In this document: piece after piece, positions 1 through 11,400 of the stretch | Layout of the letters: every line of letters starts with the position of its first letter | Numbering within the stretch: position 1 is the stretch's first letter | Source of the DNA: Siphonodentalium dalli | Lineage: Eukaryota > Mollusca > Scaphopoda > Gadilida > Siphonodentaliidae | Assembly: GCA_032622095.1 (NCBI GenBank) | Contig: CP136066.1 | Location: 100,649,319-100,713,318, forward strand | DNA length: 64,000 nt | Direction: 5' to 3' | Notes under the pieces: generated by a model | Database searches by the model: none | What the model saw: the letters and a program-made list of their open reading frames with translations, nothing else | What the model was told of the DNA's origin: nothing | Program-made: the position numbers and the translations under genes

Positions 1-992
1 TACTGCATGGGGATGGAATTTTTAGCTCATATAGAGGCAGAATAAAAGCTGTTCTAAACATATAAGCACAACTTGCTTATAACGTGTATGAGACGAATAT
101 TCAAACTTGTGATGATAACTGTGGTGACTCGAGTCATTAACTCATTTTTATTATAATTACCATGTTGTTTACATCGTACATCGTTCATAGAGCACAAACG
201 TGTATTTCGCAATCACCCTTGGCTCAAATTCATTCATGTGTTACATATATTCTGTTGAGTATAATAGGAGATTGCCGGATTTAGTCTACAGTCCCCATTT
301 AAAGCACGCAGCCACAAATATAGTTTAGCCAAAACAAATCTTGGTATACAGGCTACTCCATTCAAGCAGGGGGCAATAAACTGGAAGTAGGTCATAGTAT
401 TAGAGATACCTAGTCAGATGGGGTTTTGTCTAGGGACCTATATATGACCTAAAACTCGTATCATCCCAAAGTTTTATTGATCAGCATGAATATTCTCAAA
501 TATAGAAATTTAGTTATTTATGAAAATTATTATGAAATTTCTTGAATCAAGAAAAATCAAGTCTCCTTTCATAATCTTCAGACATGATATTATCGATATC
601 AGTCTAAGTAAACTCATACCTAAATATTCATAACAACATTGAATATTAGGTCTGGCGGATAACATCGCTATCTCATTTCCAAGTCCTCGGGATTCCGTAC
701 TCTGATTGATTGCGTAAATTATTTTCCGTCCAATGAAACCGTTATTGCTTAATAAACAAGTGTTAGTGGGCGGAGACTGCCCCATAATGTCACCTCTAAA
801 TATTGTAACAGAGCGGAATTTTGTCGGTATTTCTCCGATCGAAAGCGAGGCTTGCAAATAAAACAGAGACAGAAAAAATGGCTTCGAAATTATATATTCG
901 GTACAATTCGGATTAATTTGAAGGATGTGCTAGACCTGATAGATAGGCCTGCGTATGGTACCAACTTGGCCTCCCATAAATATAAATAGAAC
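1..992. other. gene-free flank
   Basis: No exon, RNA gene or clear repeat boundary is recognisable here. The minus-strand open frame at 510-857 has no domain, no hydrophobic or compositional signature, and no convincing splice structure, so I do not call it a gene. Confidence 0.5.
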
Positions 993-1282
993 TCACTCAT
1001 GTCCGTGTATTTGATTTACTTTATTGTAACATGGTTTGCAAATCAAATTATTTGTCGTAAAAAGTCATCTGAAACACCGAGGAAATCACTTAATTTTATG
1101 CTTTTAAATAGTTCTAAAGCATCATTTTTGATGACGACCTTATTCTTTTTTCTCGGATGCAGCTTTCCCGTTGATGCGGCGAGTTCATCTCCCGAAAAAG
1201 AATAGTCGCACACACGACAAATATTATCTTCTGTAAGTTTCTGTCGAGACACAGGCCTTCTAGGGGTTGATGAGTCGGCCAT
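993..1282 (-). pseudogene. ZAD-like Cys-rich protein, first-exon fragment (copy A)
   Basis: The start ATG at 1282-1280 opens a frame beginning MADSSTPRRP. It contains a CRVC pair (CxxC) about 25 residues in, then a stretch ending DFLGVSDDFLRQII, then a stop. In the -1 register immediately downstream a second pair appears, ICKPCYNKVNQIHGHE, before a stop at 995-993. CxxC, about 60 residues, CxxC is the layout of a ZAD/treble-clef zinc-binding domain. A homologous sequence with the same layout lies at 20398-20680, and the two also share their 5' flank. The frame break and absence of later exons make this a truncated copy. The ZAD assignment rests on cysteine spacing only; the function is unknown. 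Confidence 0.7.
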
Positions 1283-1380
1283 TGTTATTGCGAAGCACAA
1301 CAAATAACACGTGGGGACACCTGTCAATCATCGATGTATTTTTTTTAATCTGTGACGTCATTTTGGGGAAGCCCTTCGCT
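1283..1380 (-). promoter_or_regulatory. 5' flank shared with the copy at 20.3 kb: CACGTG box and CRE
   Basis: Upstream of the ATG at 1282 lie CACGTG (1308-1313), a block reading ATTGACAGGTGT on the minus strand (1317-1328), and a palindromic TGACGTCA (1353-1360) preceded by GGGCTTCCCC. The same blocks in the same order precede the ATG at 20398. I read this as the copied promoter of the ZAD-like gene. CREB/ATF-type and bHLH-type binding are inferred from the motifs alone. Confidence 0.55.
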
Positions 1381-1412
1381 GAATAGAAATGGTTTTGGCG
1401 ACATTAGCTCCA

Positions 1413-1437
1413 GACTCTATATTTCAAATATAGAGTC
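1413..1437. repeat. 25-bp perfect palindrome
   Basis: A 12-base arm (GACTCTATATTT), a single central base, and the exact reverse complement. It lies just upstream of the copied promoter block at 1283-1380. No recognised site matches it. Confidence 0.8.
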
Positions 1438-1622
1438 GACGTTCACCCAGCTGTATCGATGTATGAACTGCTCGTTTGGAAAAGTTCTATCCTACATTCT
1501 TGGAACCGGAAAACAATTTTTTTTACATATTGTTCATGCCATAAAAGTGTAGTAAATGTGGTTATCATTTCTAATTAGTTGTCACAATTGCGGCAGCATA
1601 TTAGGGCAAACTTGTAAACTGT

Positions 1623-2072
1623 TTAACCCTTTCAACCCATATACCCTGTGCCAATGCATTCTCTTATATATGCGAGTCGACCATATATAAGAGAATGCAT
1701 TGGCCTAACAATTTTTCATCATTTGTTATTATTTTTTACAATTTTTTACAATTTTAATAATTGTTTCTTATATTCTTTAACATACTTATTTTGTAGGTTT
1801 AGTGCCAGGGAATCTTACGTTTTTCGTGGGCATCAAAATTATTACTATGAATACTTGGTGATAGTTTTGAGCTATAGCATGCCCTTAAGATTTTATCCAG
1901 TTTGTTTTAAAATTTGCTATAGCATGCTTAAGCATACCCAAAAAAAATTAAACCCAAAAAAATCTATAAAAAAAAACAATATTTGAATGTTTTGTTTTTT
2001 AATTTTTTAGGGCCGATTTTACAGACATAACTTAGGGCCGATAAGATCGGCCCCTGACACTGAAAGGGTTAA
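1623..2072. mobile_element. piggyBac-like MITE, copy P1
   Basis: TTAA at 1623-1626 is followed by CCCTTTCA; the far end is TGAAAGGG followed by TTAA at 2069-2072. TTAA target duplications plus CCC-type ends are typical of the piggyBac superfamily. An internal hairpin at about 1650-1712 (CAATGCATTCTCTTATATATG and its reverse complement) is shared with copies at 16.0 and 27.2 kb. No transposase frame is present, so it is non-autonomous. Confidence 0.75.
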
Positions 2073-2285
2073 TAAACAGTTTAGCTAAAGGACTCCTATA
2101 GTTGTAGAATTAGGACTCGTGTTTTGGCCAATCTATCTGATCTAGTTTATGTTCTCTGAAGCGTTATTCGGAAGGAAAAATTGTCCCGGCGATACTGAGA
2201 TGACATCCGCTACTTATTCCTTTTTAAATAATCTGAGAAGAACTCTCAAGAGAACTGTATACAAACCGCTCTTCGTCTGTCCTCG

Positions 2286-2687
2286 TTTAAAGGTGCATAA
2301 TCCGAATTAACGCTCCCAAATTAATGACTATTTCTTTGGCTTCGGGGGTGAAAAATATTTTCTTCGAATCGAAGAACACACCCATCAAAGCTCAGAGTGT
2401 AATATTATGTGGCCCAGAATCGAGTCGTCAATGTCAACCCGATGGTCTAGGACAAAATTACGGATGAAGATGGATAACTCTAAAATCAAGTGATAATACG
2501 GCCATATTTCGTCGAACAACATGTTGATAAATAACTCTCTTTTGGGAAATTTTATACCATAGTTGACACCGGTTAGCATTATTTTGTTGTCGTTATTCGA
2601 TTATGATAACAATAGCGTATTTTAAAGAACTGTTGTTGTTGTAACTTGATGATATAGGGACCGTCTGATCGGATTGAGTACCTTTAC
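2286..2687. mobile_element. palindromic MITE family S, copy S1
   Basis: One of six copies of a roughly 400-460-bp element beginning TTAAAGGTACTCAATCCG and ending in a near reverse complement. The inner part contains CTATTTCTTTGGCTTCGGGG and a GATGGATAACTCTAAAATCA block also found in S2, S3 and S5. This copy has diverged ends (AAAGGTGCATAATCCG). No coding potential is seen. Confidence 0.75.
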
Positions 2688-2889
2688 AATTTGTTCATTA
2701 GGGGTCGGTCGGTCAACCAATTAGGGGCCATGTCACCGAGGAATAACTCTATTAACATTAGGTTCTCACTCTTTTAACATTTTAACATTATGCATTGACA
2801 CATATGTTGCAACAGAATGTAGTCATTTGAGGAAGACCGACGCAGATCGCTGCGTAGTTTTCATCAACACATGTTGTTATGTACGGTAC

Positions 2890-5261
2890 TTAACTTGTTA
2901 TGTTTAGAATACCACACTGTTATCCTTGGGAACGTGGCATCATGTCCTCTGCACTCTATTTAAGTCACTTACTTGGCGATTGGAACTTAGATGTATGTGG
3001 AATTTCTGAACACTGGTTAAAATCTAAGGATATTGGTTTCTTGCAAACAATTCATAAGGATTATGATTTTATGCCGTCTCTGATTTTCCCCAGCGCCTCC
3101 CAATGCAAAGGGGGGAACTCTGGAGGGGTAGCACTGTTTTGGAAGAGATATAGATGCGGCGAATCAGTTTCGCAGCTCGATATTGACGATGACCGTGTAA
3201 CAGGCACAAGCTATGTCCATGTCATTCAAGTTTACATACCATCAACGAATCACTCTTATATATGCTGAATTTGAAAAGTACACGGAAATACTCAAATCCA
3301 TATAGGATATTTATAATGTTCATGGTAAGGTCATTTTCATTGGTGATTTTAACGCCAGTGTGCAGAGGCGTGATGCACGCGGCTCCATCCTGAAAAGATT
3401 TTTGAAATCAATTGATAGTGTTTCCATGAACAACAAACTAGCTGGCAGTGATGTAACCTATGTTACAGCAATGCATTATGCTGGCTCCATTATCGACCAC
3501 CTTGTTGTGAGTGAGTCGGTCTCTCACTTAGTTCTCCAATGTGAAGTATCAGATGACGACGTGTCAAATGTATCAAACCATAGAGCGCTTTTACACAGTT
3601 TGGACATCTCTCTGTCGCCATCTTCGGACGAATGTAAAAGTATTAACCGCCCACGGTATAACTGGAAACGCTTCAGATCCGACGAAAATTTGTTGACCGC
3701 ATACCAGGGTGACCTTAGTTGTAGCTTACCAAATTATCAGTTAAAAAGTAAGTCTGATGTTGATCAATGTTATACATACATTGTGTGTGCTATTCGCTTT
3801 TCGGCTGACAAAACTATTCCACAAAAATAATTCAAACCGTTTTTAAAGCCTTATTGGACAAAAGAGCTAAACAATTTGCATAATGACATGAAGTATCACA
3901 GAATTCGGTGGATAGCTTCTGGTAGCCTGTAAACGATTCTTCCGGCTTTTATGCTGCCTACAAAGCGTCTAAATGTTCATTTAGACGACAATTTCGCATC
4001 GAAACGGTATATGGACAAGTTCAACGAGGACATTGATCAATGCGCGGACAGCGATTAAGACACCTTTTAAAAACTATTTAACGCGAAGTGCAGGGACCGT
4101 GGTACGCTGTCAACAAATGTTTTTCGTCAAAATGGTGAAATCCTTAGAGAAACACCTGCGATTGTAAACGGTTGGGCTACCTATTACGAAAATATCTGTT
4201 CATGCATGCCCTTTGGATGATGCCAATTTCATCGATGAGCATTTTCAATTTGTGAAACATTGCGTATGTAGTCTACAATCACAATCTGATTTCAGCCCAG
4301 TTGATAAATTTTTAACTTTCCCTATCTCAGTTGAAGAATTGGTAGGCCTTTGTTGTAAATTGAATCACAATAAAGCTACCGGTTTCGATATCATTAACTA
4401 TGAACATATCATATATGACGACGAAACACTAGCTTGCTCACGTGTAAAATTATACAATGCTTTTGTTGAATTTGAGCACATCCCGACTCTGGCAAAGCGA
4501 GATTTATTTTTTTCTTTGTACAACCGTCACCCTAAACCAAAGGATTCTTCGACAGTTATAGGGCCATAACTCTGTTACCATCAATATATAAACTATTTGA
4601 ACGGCTCTTGATATCCAGAATCGAGAATTTCGCACCATCTCTTTTGGAGACGCATTCCCTGCAAACCTGGTTTCAGTTGTCTTATGACGTCGTTCATGAT
4701 ATCTAAGAGTATCTCTTACACATCGGAGAGGCAGCTAGAGCAGACTCTATGCCTGTTTTCTGGACGTATGGAAGGTGTTCGATACTGTTTGGATAGATGG
4801 TTTATTGTACAAGCTACACCAGAAACAGTATCGAGGCAAAATTTTCAGATTAATCCATCAACTTTTGTTTGGCATCTCGTGTTGTCTAACATATAACTAC
4901 ACATCCCACTGGATGCCGATGGTGCAGGGAACTCACCAAGGAAATAAATTTTCGCCAATATGTTACATTATCTTCATAGATGACTTATTATACAGGATAG
5001 AGAAGTCGAACGTCGGTTTTAAGCTATCCCACACTTTTGTTCACTTACGTCTTACGGTCTGCAGTCACTAATGGATATTTGAGTCAACTATAGCAACTTT
5101 TGGAGGTATAGGTACAATCCTGCAAAAACAGTAATTTGCGTTTTTAATGAGTCCGCTAACACTGCGCTTAAAACAAACAGATCTTGGAATATTAATGGCT
5201 GGACAATCATTGAAGGTGATCATGTCACGCATCTGGGGTTTCCACTTGAGAAGCATGCATT
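2890..5261 (+). pseudogene. LINE A, 5' part: decayed endonuclease-reverse transcriptase
   Basis: Broken frames read in order as an apurinic-type endonuclease and reverse transcriptase. At 2900-3268 there is GISEHWLKS and GGVALFWKRY; at 3330-3830 the F.GDFNA region and an H-containing C-terminal endonuclease block; at 4213-4569 the RT entry KATGFDIINYEHI; at 4775-5000 QGNKFSPICYIIFIDDLL; at 5120-5240 the post-catalytic VICVFNESA and HVTHLGF. The YADD box itself is not readable. Multiple stops and frameshifts make it dead. The reading frame stops abruptly inside AAGCATGCATT at 5251-5261 and resumes at 12212, so this element was split by LINE B. Confidence 0.85.
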
Positions 5262-5956
5262 TAATCTTCAGGCTGAAAATAAGTCACTCAAAGATGAGAT
5301 GACAGCCCTGAAAGATGCATTTACCACATCTTCTCCAGCAGCTGATAATAACTATTTGAAAAATGAACTAACCTCCCTGCAAGAATCTTTTAAAAGTTTT
5401 AAGCTGACTACCAATCAAAGCCTAGAAGATGTCAGTGCTAAAGTTGAGAGTTGTGAGGCAAGCCGAGAGGACATTGAACAGCATGGGAGACAAAGCTCTT
5501 TAAGGTTCCACAATGTGCCCATTGAATACCATTACAGACCCTTGGAAAGTTCCATCCAAATTGCTTATAATCAAGCTGTGTCATGATAAACTGGGTATCT
5601 CTGTGAAAGAATCCGACATCGACAGAGCTCATCCCATTGGTGGTATTAGGGACTCAGCACCTGGAACTTCCAAAACTGTCCAGCTGATTGCAAGATTTCA
5701 GGAGTATGACACTAAAGACCAGATCTACTCAAAGAGACTGGCATTAAAAGGAAAATCCAACATTATAATATCTGAATATCTCACAGTGCAACGACAAAGC
5801 TTGGTGAAAAAACTGGCCTTAAAACGTAAAGAAAGGCAACTTCATTCGTACTGGACAAAAGATGGGAAAGTATTTGCCAGGAATACTGAGTTTGGTAAAA
5901 AGATGAAGATCTGTAAGACAAGTGACATAGAAGTACTATGCTCCAGCCCAAAATGA
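5262..5956 (+). pseudogene. LINE ORF1-like protein (coiled coil, RRM-like, C-terminal domain), frameshifted
   Basis: Two overlapping frames (5299-5586 and 5513-5956) give one ORF1p-like protein with a single frameshift near 5515-5585. The first carries a heptad-type coiled coil (NYLKNELTSLQESFKSFK) and REDIEQHGRQSSLRFHNVP. The second gives SDIDRAHPIGG and later LHSYWTKDGKVFARN. This is the arrangement of L1-type ORF1 proteins: coiled coil for trimerisation, RRM-like fold, then an RNA-binding C-terminal domain. The protein lacks its N-terminus because the insertion begins at 5262. Whether it belongs to the same family as the ORF2 at 8498 is probable from position but unproved. Confidence 0.75.
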
Positions 5957-8189
5957 GAAATGTTAAATCCTACAGTTCAGTTCTTGAACATGCTTTATGT
6001 TCAAAGATGTATGTTTATAATAATTTAACACTCGAAGATGTATTCAGGGTCTCACATAATAAATGTTTCTTAAAGTATCCCTTGATATACTGTTAAATGC
6101 CACATGTTTTCTTTGACAATTTGTCCTCTTCCCTGTGATAGAGAATGACTAGTACTTTGTACTTTATTAACAAAACTTGTGCTCATTTGTTTTAGCATTT
6201 AAACTCTAAGAAGTTATAATTATGTGAGGATAAAAATATCCTTGTTCTATTATTTTATTCGTCTCCAAATTTTAATGATACACAGCTTTGTAGACAAATT
6301 AATTAAATTAATATGCCAAAACATAGATAGGAAAGTAGAACAAACCTTAATTTCATAAATGCTGTTATTGTTGTTGTAAGTCGAGGTCTGACTGAAATCC
6401 TGAATACATCATACTATATTTAAATGCAAATATGTTTTCAGCTATATTTCCAGGTTTAATTATTGTCAAAATTTGCCAAAGATTATTGAAATTATTTCAT
6501 TCCAATATTTAAGGGTGCGAGTTGTGACCAGACTAGAATGGGGATTTCCATTGAACTCTCCAGAGCAATAGTCCGAGTTAAATATGAGTCAAATGTCCAA
6601 GAACTAATTTAACTAAAGCAAACAATTACATTCGATCTAGTGGTGGGGAAAGGAAAAAAAAATACAAAAATAACACAAAACAAATAAATAATATAAGAAT
6701 AATAATTCACTCTACAAATTTAATTGTGTTCAAATTGTTTCTCCAATCTCACCCCATAATATACTTTACATGCCCAAATAATATATAGCATTCAAATAAT
6801 TAACAAAACATTTATTAAAGTTAGATAAATCCTCTCTGTGAGACCACTTTGACTCTTGCTCTGGAGACTGGGAAGGCCCCCTTGTGCAACTGGTCGGCTA
6901 ACCAAAAATAACATGTTCGGATGAAACGCATACACAGGAAACTCCATTATAACAAAAAGAGTGAAAGATGTCTGGTTTTACTCTTCACCAACTTTAACCA
7001 CTCTAGCTCTATGTAGTGATAAATTTTTTAATTGTTATTAAACAAATCGAGCCCCCAAATCAAAACAGAAAAGAAAAAAAAAGCATATATACTCTGGTAA
7101 CAACCCATGATTCGAACCTTATACGAACCTAACATGATTATTCCAATTCCAATTCCGACCCCCTTGATGGTACACACATGCACTAACCAGTGGACTCATG
7201 CACGAAACTGGGCTAAGCGGCTTAGATGTGAGGTACCCGACGGGTCTACCTTTTGTTATTCTACGTTAAATATATACTTATTCTAGTTGTTGTTCTCCTA
7301 TGTTCTGATGCATATACAAATGCATAATTTTAAACGTGATAACCAGCACCTTTCGCACATAGCATATTGCCATTATTTATAAAAATTTATAACATCAATC
7401 GCAAGCATGCGCCCACCCCACATTACACCAACGCGCTGGAGTGACACGTTTGAAACTCGGTCAAGTAAATAATCACACAGAAGCATTGTTGACCTCGTGT
7501 ATGTGGGTCACTAACCTGAGGTAGACACAACAAACCACCGTCCGCACGATTGGCGGACAATACCTGTGCTGTTTTGTTTTTTCTTTCTTTGTGGATGATT
7601 GTTCAATTTGCGAGTAGGGTTTCTATGGGTAGTAGGGTTGTTGGTGTCTGGTGACTGGTGTTTTGAACTTCAAGAAATGGCTCATCAGCCACTGATATTT
7701 CAGCCACACGTCAGGTCGAATATGTCTGTCCGTCCACATAACTGTTTGTTCATTTGACGATATGATCTTAAAGTCACTACCCGGTCTCATACGAGGCACC
7801 ACCAGTAACGGAATTAATCGTTCCTCATAACTTAAAAAGGTAATTATACTATTATCTGATATTTATAATTATCCTAAAAAAGAAAAAAAGAAGAAACAAA
7901 GTATTTGTTTATTTCATATTCATGAACACACAGATTATAATTTAATTTGATCACTTTCTACGGGAACCATGCTCCCACATGACTTATACTTTTCGGCTAG
8001 TTTGATTCCTGAATGTATTCCCTTACATATGCTGGCCTCCCTATATATGGTGGACTCGCATATGCGAGGGAGTACATAGGCATTATTTATTCTTTTTTAT
8101 TTAAATTTATTTTATTTTTTTCTTCAGGGAACTCTAGCCATGGAAATTAAAGTGACATTTCCCATAGATTAAATTTTGGAACCACCTAC
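5957..8189. other. non-coding spacer between ORF1-like and ORF2 regions
   Basis: About 2.2 kb of AT-rich sequence with no supported coding frame. It contains a degenerate piggyBac-like MITE near its right end. The stretch is long for an ORF1-ORF2 spacer, so further decayed insertions are likely, but no clean boundaries can be seen. Confidence 0.5.
7970..8151. mobile_element. degenerate piggyBac-like MITE, copy P4
   Basis: A hairpin around 8008-8080 (TATTCCCTTACATATGC ... GCATATGCGAGGGAGTA) is followed by a terminal block TTCAGGGAACTCTAGCCATGG at 8124-8144. That block aligns with the 3' ends of copies P2 and P3 (TTTCAGGAAGCTCCAATCATG type). The outer TTAA and CCCTTTCA ends are eroded. Confidence 0.5.
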
Positions 8190-8497
8190 ATGTTATATGT
8201 ATTTTGTGAAGTTGCATTCTCAACTCTTTTGCCTCCCATATTCTCATATATGTTAACTATGTGCATATTTATACAAACACACTTTTTCTTTTCTTTATAT
8301 TTATGTAGTATCTCTATATCTGATATTACTATATCTACTCCTGAAAAGGGTTTGGAAGTGTTTCTGATACCTACTCAGGAATACTTCCAAACTTTTATTG
8401 CGTCAAATGAGTTCAGTCCTTTTGTTCATGATGTGATTATCCTTTCGACTCCTATCCTGGCACTTATATATTTTTATGTAATACATTATATGATCCC

Positions 8498-11400
8498 ATG
8501 GGGATAACACTAGTTGATTATCGTGCTAGGATAGGAACATTTAATTGTTCGCTAGGAAAAACAAAGCAGTTCACTCAAAATTTGAATCAAAAGCGACAAT
8601 TTCTATTCCATCGTTTACCTAATGTCAGTTTTCTTCTCATTATTGGCTTATTGATTATTCTTTCGGGTGATGTTCAAGAACACCCTGGACCAAACGTGAA
8701 TCAGCCTGTTATATCGGTATTCCACAACAATATAAGAAGCATTCGATATAAACTATCTCTAATTAATGACATTCTAAGCGAAAATTTTGACGTTATTTGT
8801 TTTTCTGAAACTCACTTATGTGAATCTTATCCTTCTAGCGAGCTACGAATCCCTGCATACTCAGAGCCTATTCGGAAAGATAGGGACCAATACGGAGGGG
8901 GGATATGTATGTACATTTCTTCCAGTCTGTCCTTCAGACGTCGTGTGGACTTGGAAACCGACGATAGTATATGGATCGAAATTTTGTCTAAAAAAACATG
9001 CTATTTAATTGGATTGTCATATAGATCTGAACAATTCGCCAGCCTAACCTACTGGGATAAACTTGAAAGCTCGATTGAAAAAGCTCTGGAAACCAGCAAT
9101 CCAATGGTACTAGTAGGTGATTTTAATTCTAATATGCTACAAACAAACTCCAAGCTATCAGATATTAAGTCACGGAAACATCTCCGCAATTTGATTGTTA
9201 ACCCAACCCGAGTAACCGCTACCACTCAGACTCTATTAGACCCAATACTAGTAAGCGATAATGTTGTTTGTCACGATGCTGATACCATTGACTTGTCTAT
9301 TTCTGACCACTTCGGGGTTTATGCAGTTTTATCATTTGATTTTGAATTAAATACTTTATTCAAGCGAACCGTTTGGAATTACAAAAAGGGCAATTTTGAT
9401 CAGGCTCGTAGTTTGATCCAGGCCGTCGAGTGGCATGACTTATTGCACCCACTCTCAATTGATGATGCTGTTAACACTTTCACAGAAATGTTCTTGGATA
9501 TAATTAAAAAAACTACTCCCACCAGTGAGGTGTCAATCAGACCTAATGATAAAATATGGTTTAACTCTGATATAAGAAGAGAGTTACGTCGTAGAGATCG
9601 AGCCAGGAGAACGTTTATTAAAAGTCAGAAATGTTCAGATCTTGATAACTTTAAGAGAATTAGAAACAAAGTTAACAACATGATAAAATATGCAAAGAGT
9701 TCATTTGAATCAAACCTACAAAACAATATCGAAAGATCCAACTCTCCGAAGTTTTTTTGGAAAGTAGCCAGCAACTTGATGGGGAAAAACAGACGTTCTA
9801 CTATTCCTCCCCTATATGATAAAGATAACAACTCCAACACGAATCAAGCACCCGTTATAGTTAATGATACAGAAAAAGCCACCCTAATTAATGATACCTT
9901 CATAAACAATGGGAAAATCGACAACAAACCTTACTGTTTCCCTGATTTTGCTACACAATGTGTCAGTACCATATCATCGGTGACTATTGATAAAAACAAT
10001 ATTCTCCGAGAAATCAGGTCTCTCAAGATTAATAAAGCCCACGGACATGATGGAATAAGCGCCAGAATGCTGAAGGAGACTGCTGATGCCATTGTGGAAC
10101 CTCTTTATATAATTTACAAAAAATCGATGGATACTTGTACATTCCCCATGACATGGAAACAAGCAAATGTCATTCCAATTTTCAAAAAAGGTGATCCTGC
10201 TGATGCAGGTAATTACCGCCCAATATCCCTTTTATGCTGTGTTGGGAAAATACTTGAAAAATTAGTCTTGAAAACTTTAACTCAACATTTTGAAATCAAT
10301 CAGCTGATATATAAACACCAATCAGGCTTCCTCCCTGGACATAGCACTACATTTTCGTTACTAGAGTTACACCATGACATATGCCGATCTCTCGAAGGAC
10401 ATTTACACACTTGTGCTGTATTTTGTGATGTTTCTAAAGCATTCGAGAGAGTGTGGCACAGGGGACTACTTCTCAAACTTAGGAAGTATGGGGTTACCGG
10501 TGATCTTTTAATTTGGCTCAAGAGTTATTTAATGGACAGAGAGCAAAGGGTAATTTTGAATAACACTGCATCCCCTTTCAGAACACTTTCAGCTGGAGTC
10601 CCCCAGGGCTCTGTGATCGGACCTTTCTTGTTCCTCGTATATGTTAATGATATTCACCAAGATTTAGAATCCCTGACTAGACTCTATGCTGATGATACAT
10701 GCATCACCACAGCGGAAACTGATCCGATCCATCTTGTTACTAAAGTCAACAATGACTTGGACAAACTTACCGATTGGTCCAAAAAATGGCTTGTCAATTT
10801 CAACCCCACCAAAACTACCCTGATAAGATTCCAAATATCTCCCCAAAAGGAATCCCCAACATTCTCCCCAATCCTTTTTGGTGGCACCCAACTCGAGGAA
10901 ACGGTCTCACAAAAACACTTAGGTTTAAACTTTCAATCCAACTTGGGGTGGGACATTCAAATAAATGATATAGTAACTCGTGTTTCTGGTCGATTAGCCA
11001 TGCTTAGAAAAATTAAATATAAACTTAGTCGCAAATCCTTAAATCTAATGTACACATCTTACATTCTTCCTCTTATGGATTATGGAGATATTATCTGGGA
11101 CTGTGCTCCCGACTCCCTTCTAAATACGCTAGACAAATTACACATAGATGCGGCTCGAATTGTATCGGGCTTAACTCGCTCGTGTGCTATACATAAATTA
11201 TTTACAGAATTGGGTTGGCAATCACTGCAAGAACGAAGAAAATTTCATAAATTCAAAATGTTCAACCGAATCCAAGCTGGAGACGCTCCGAAATATTTGA
11301 CTGATATATTACCTGCGCGTTACGGAGACAACACAAACTATCCTTCCAGATATCCCTACCGATTTAACTCTTTATCTAGAAAGGCTGAATATTATAATAA

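Noticed and set aside
8190-8507. 105-codon frame overlapping the LINE ORF2 start
   Set aside because: No recognisable domain, hydrophobic by AT composition, and no cognate ORF1 similarity. The ATGGGGATAA overlap is noted but not evidence of coupling.
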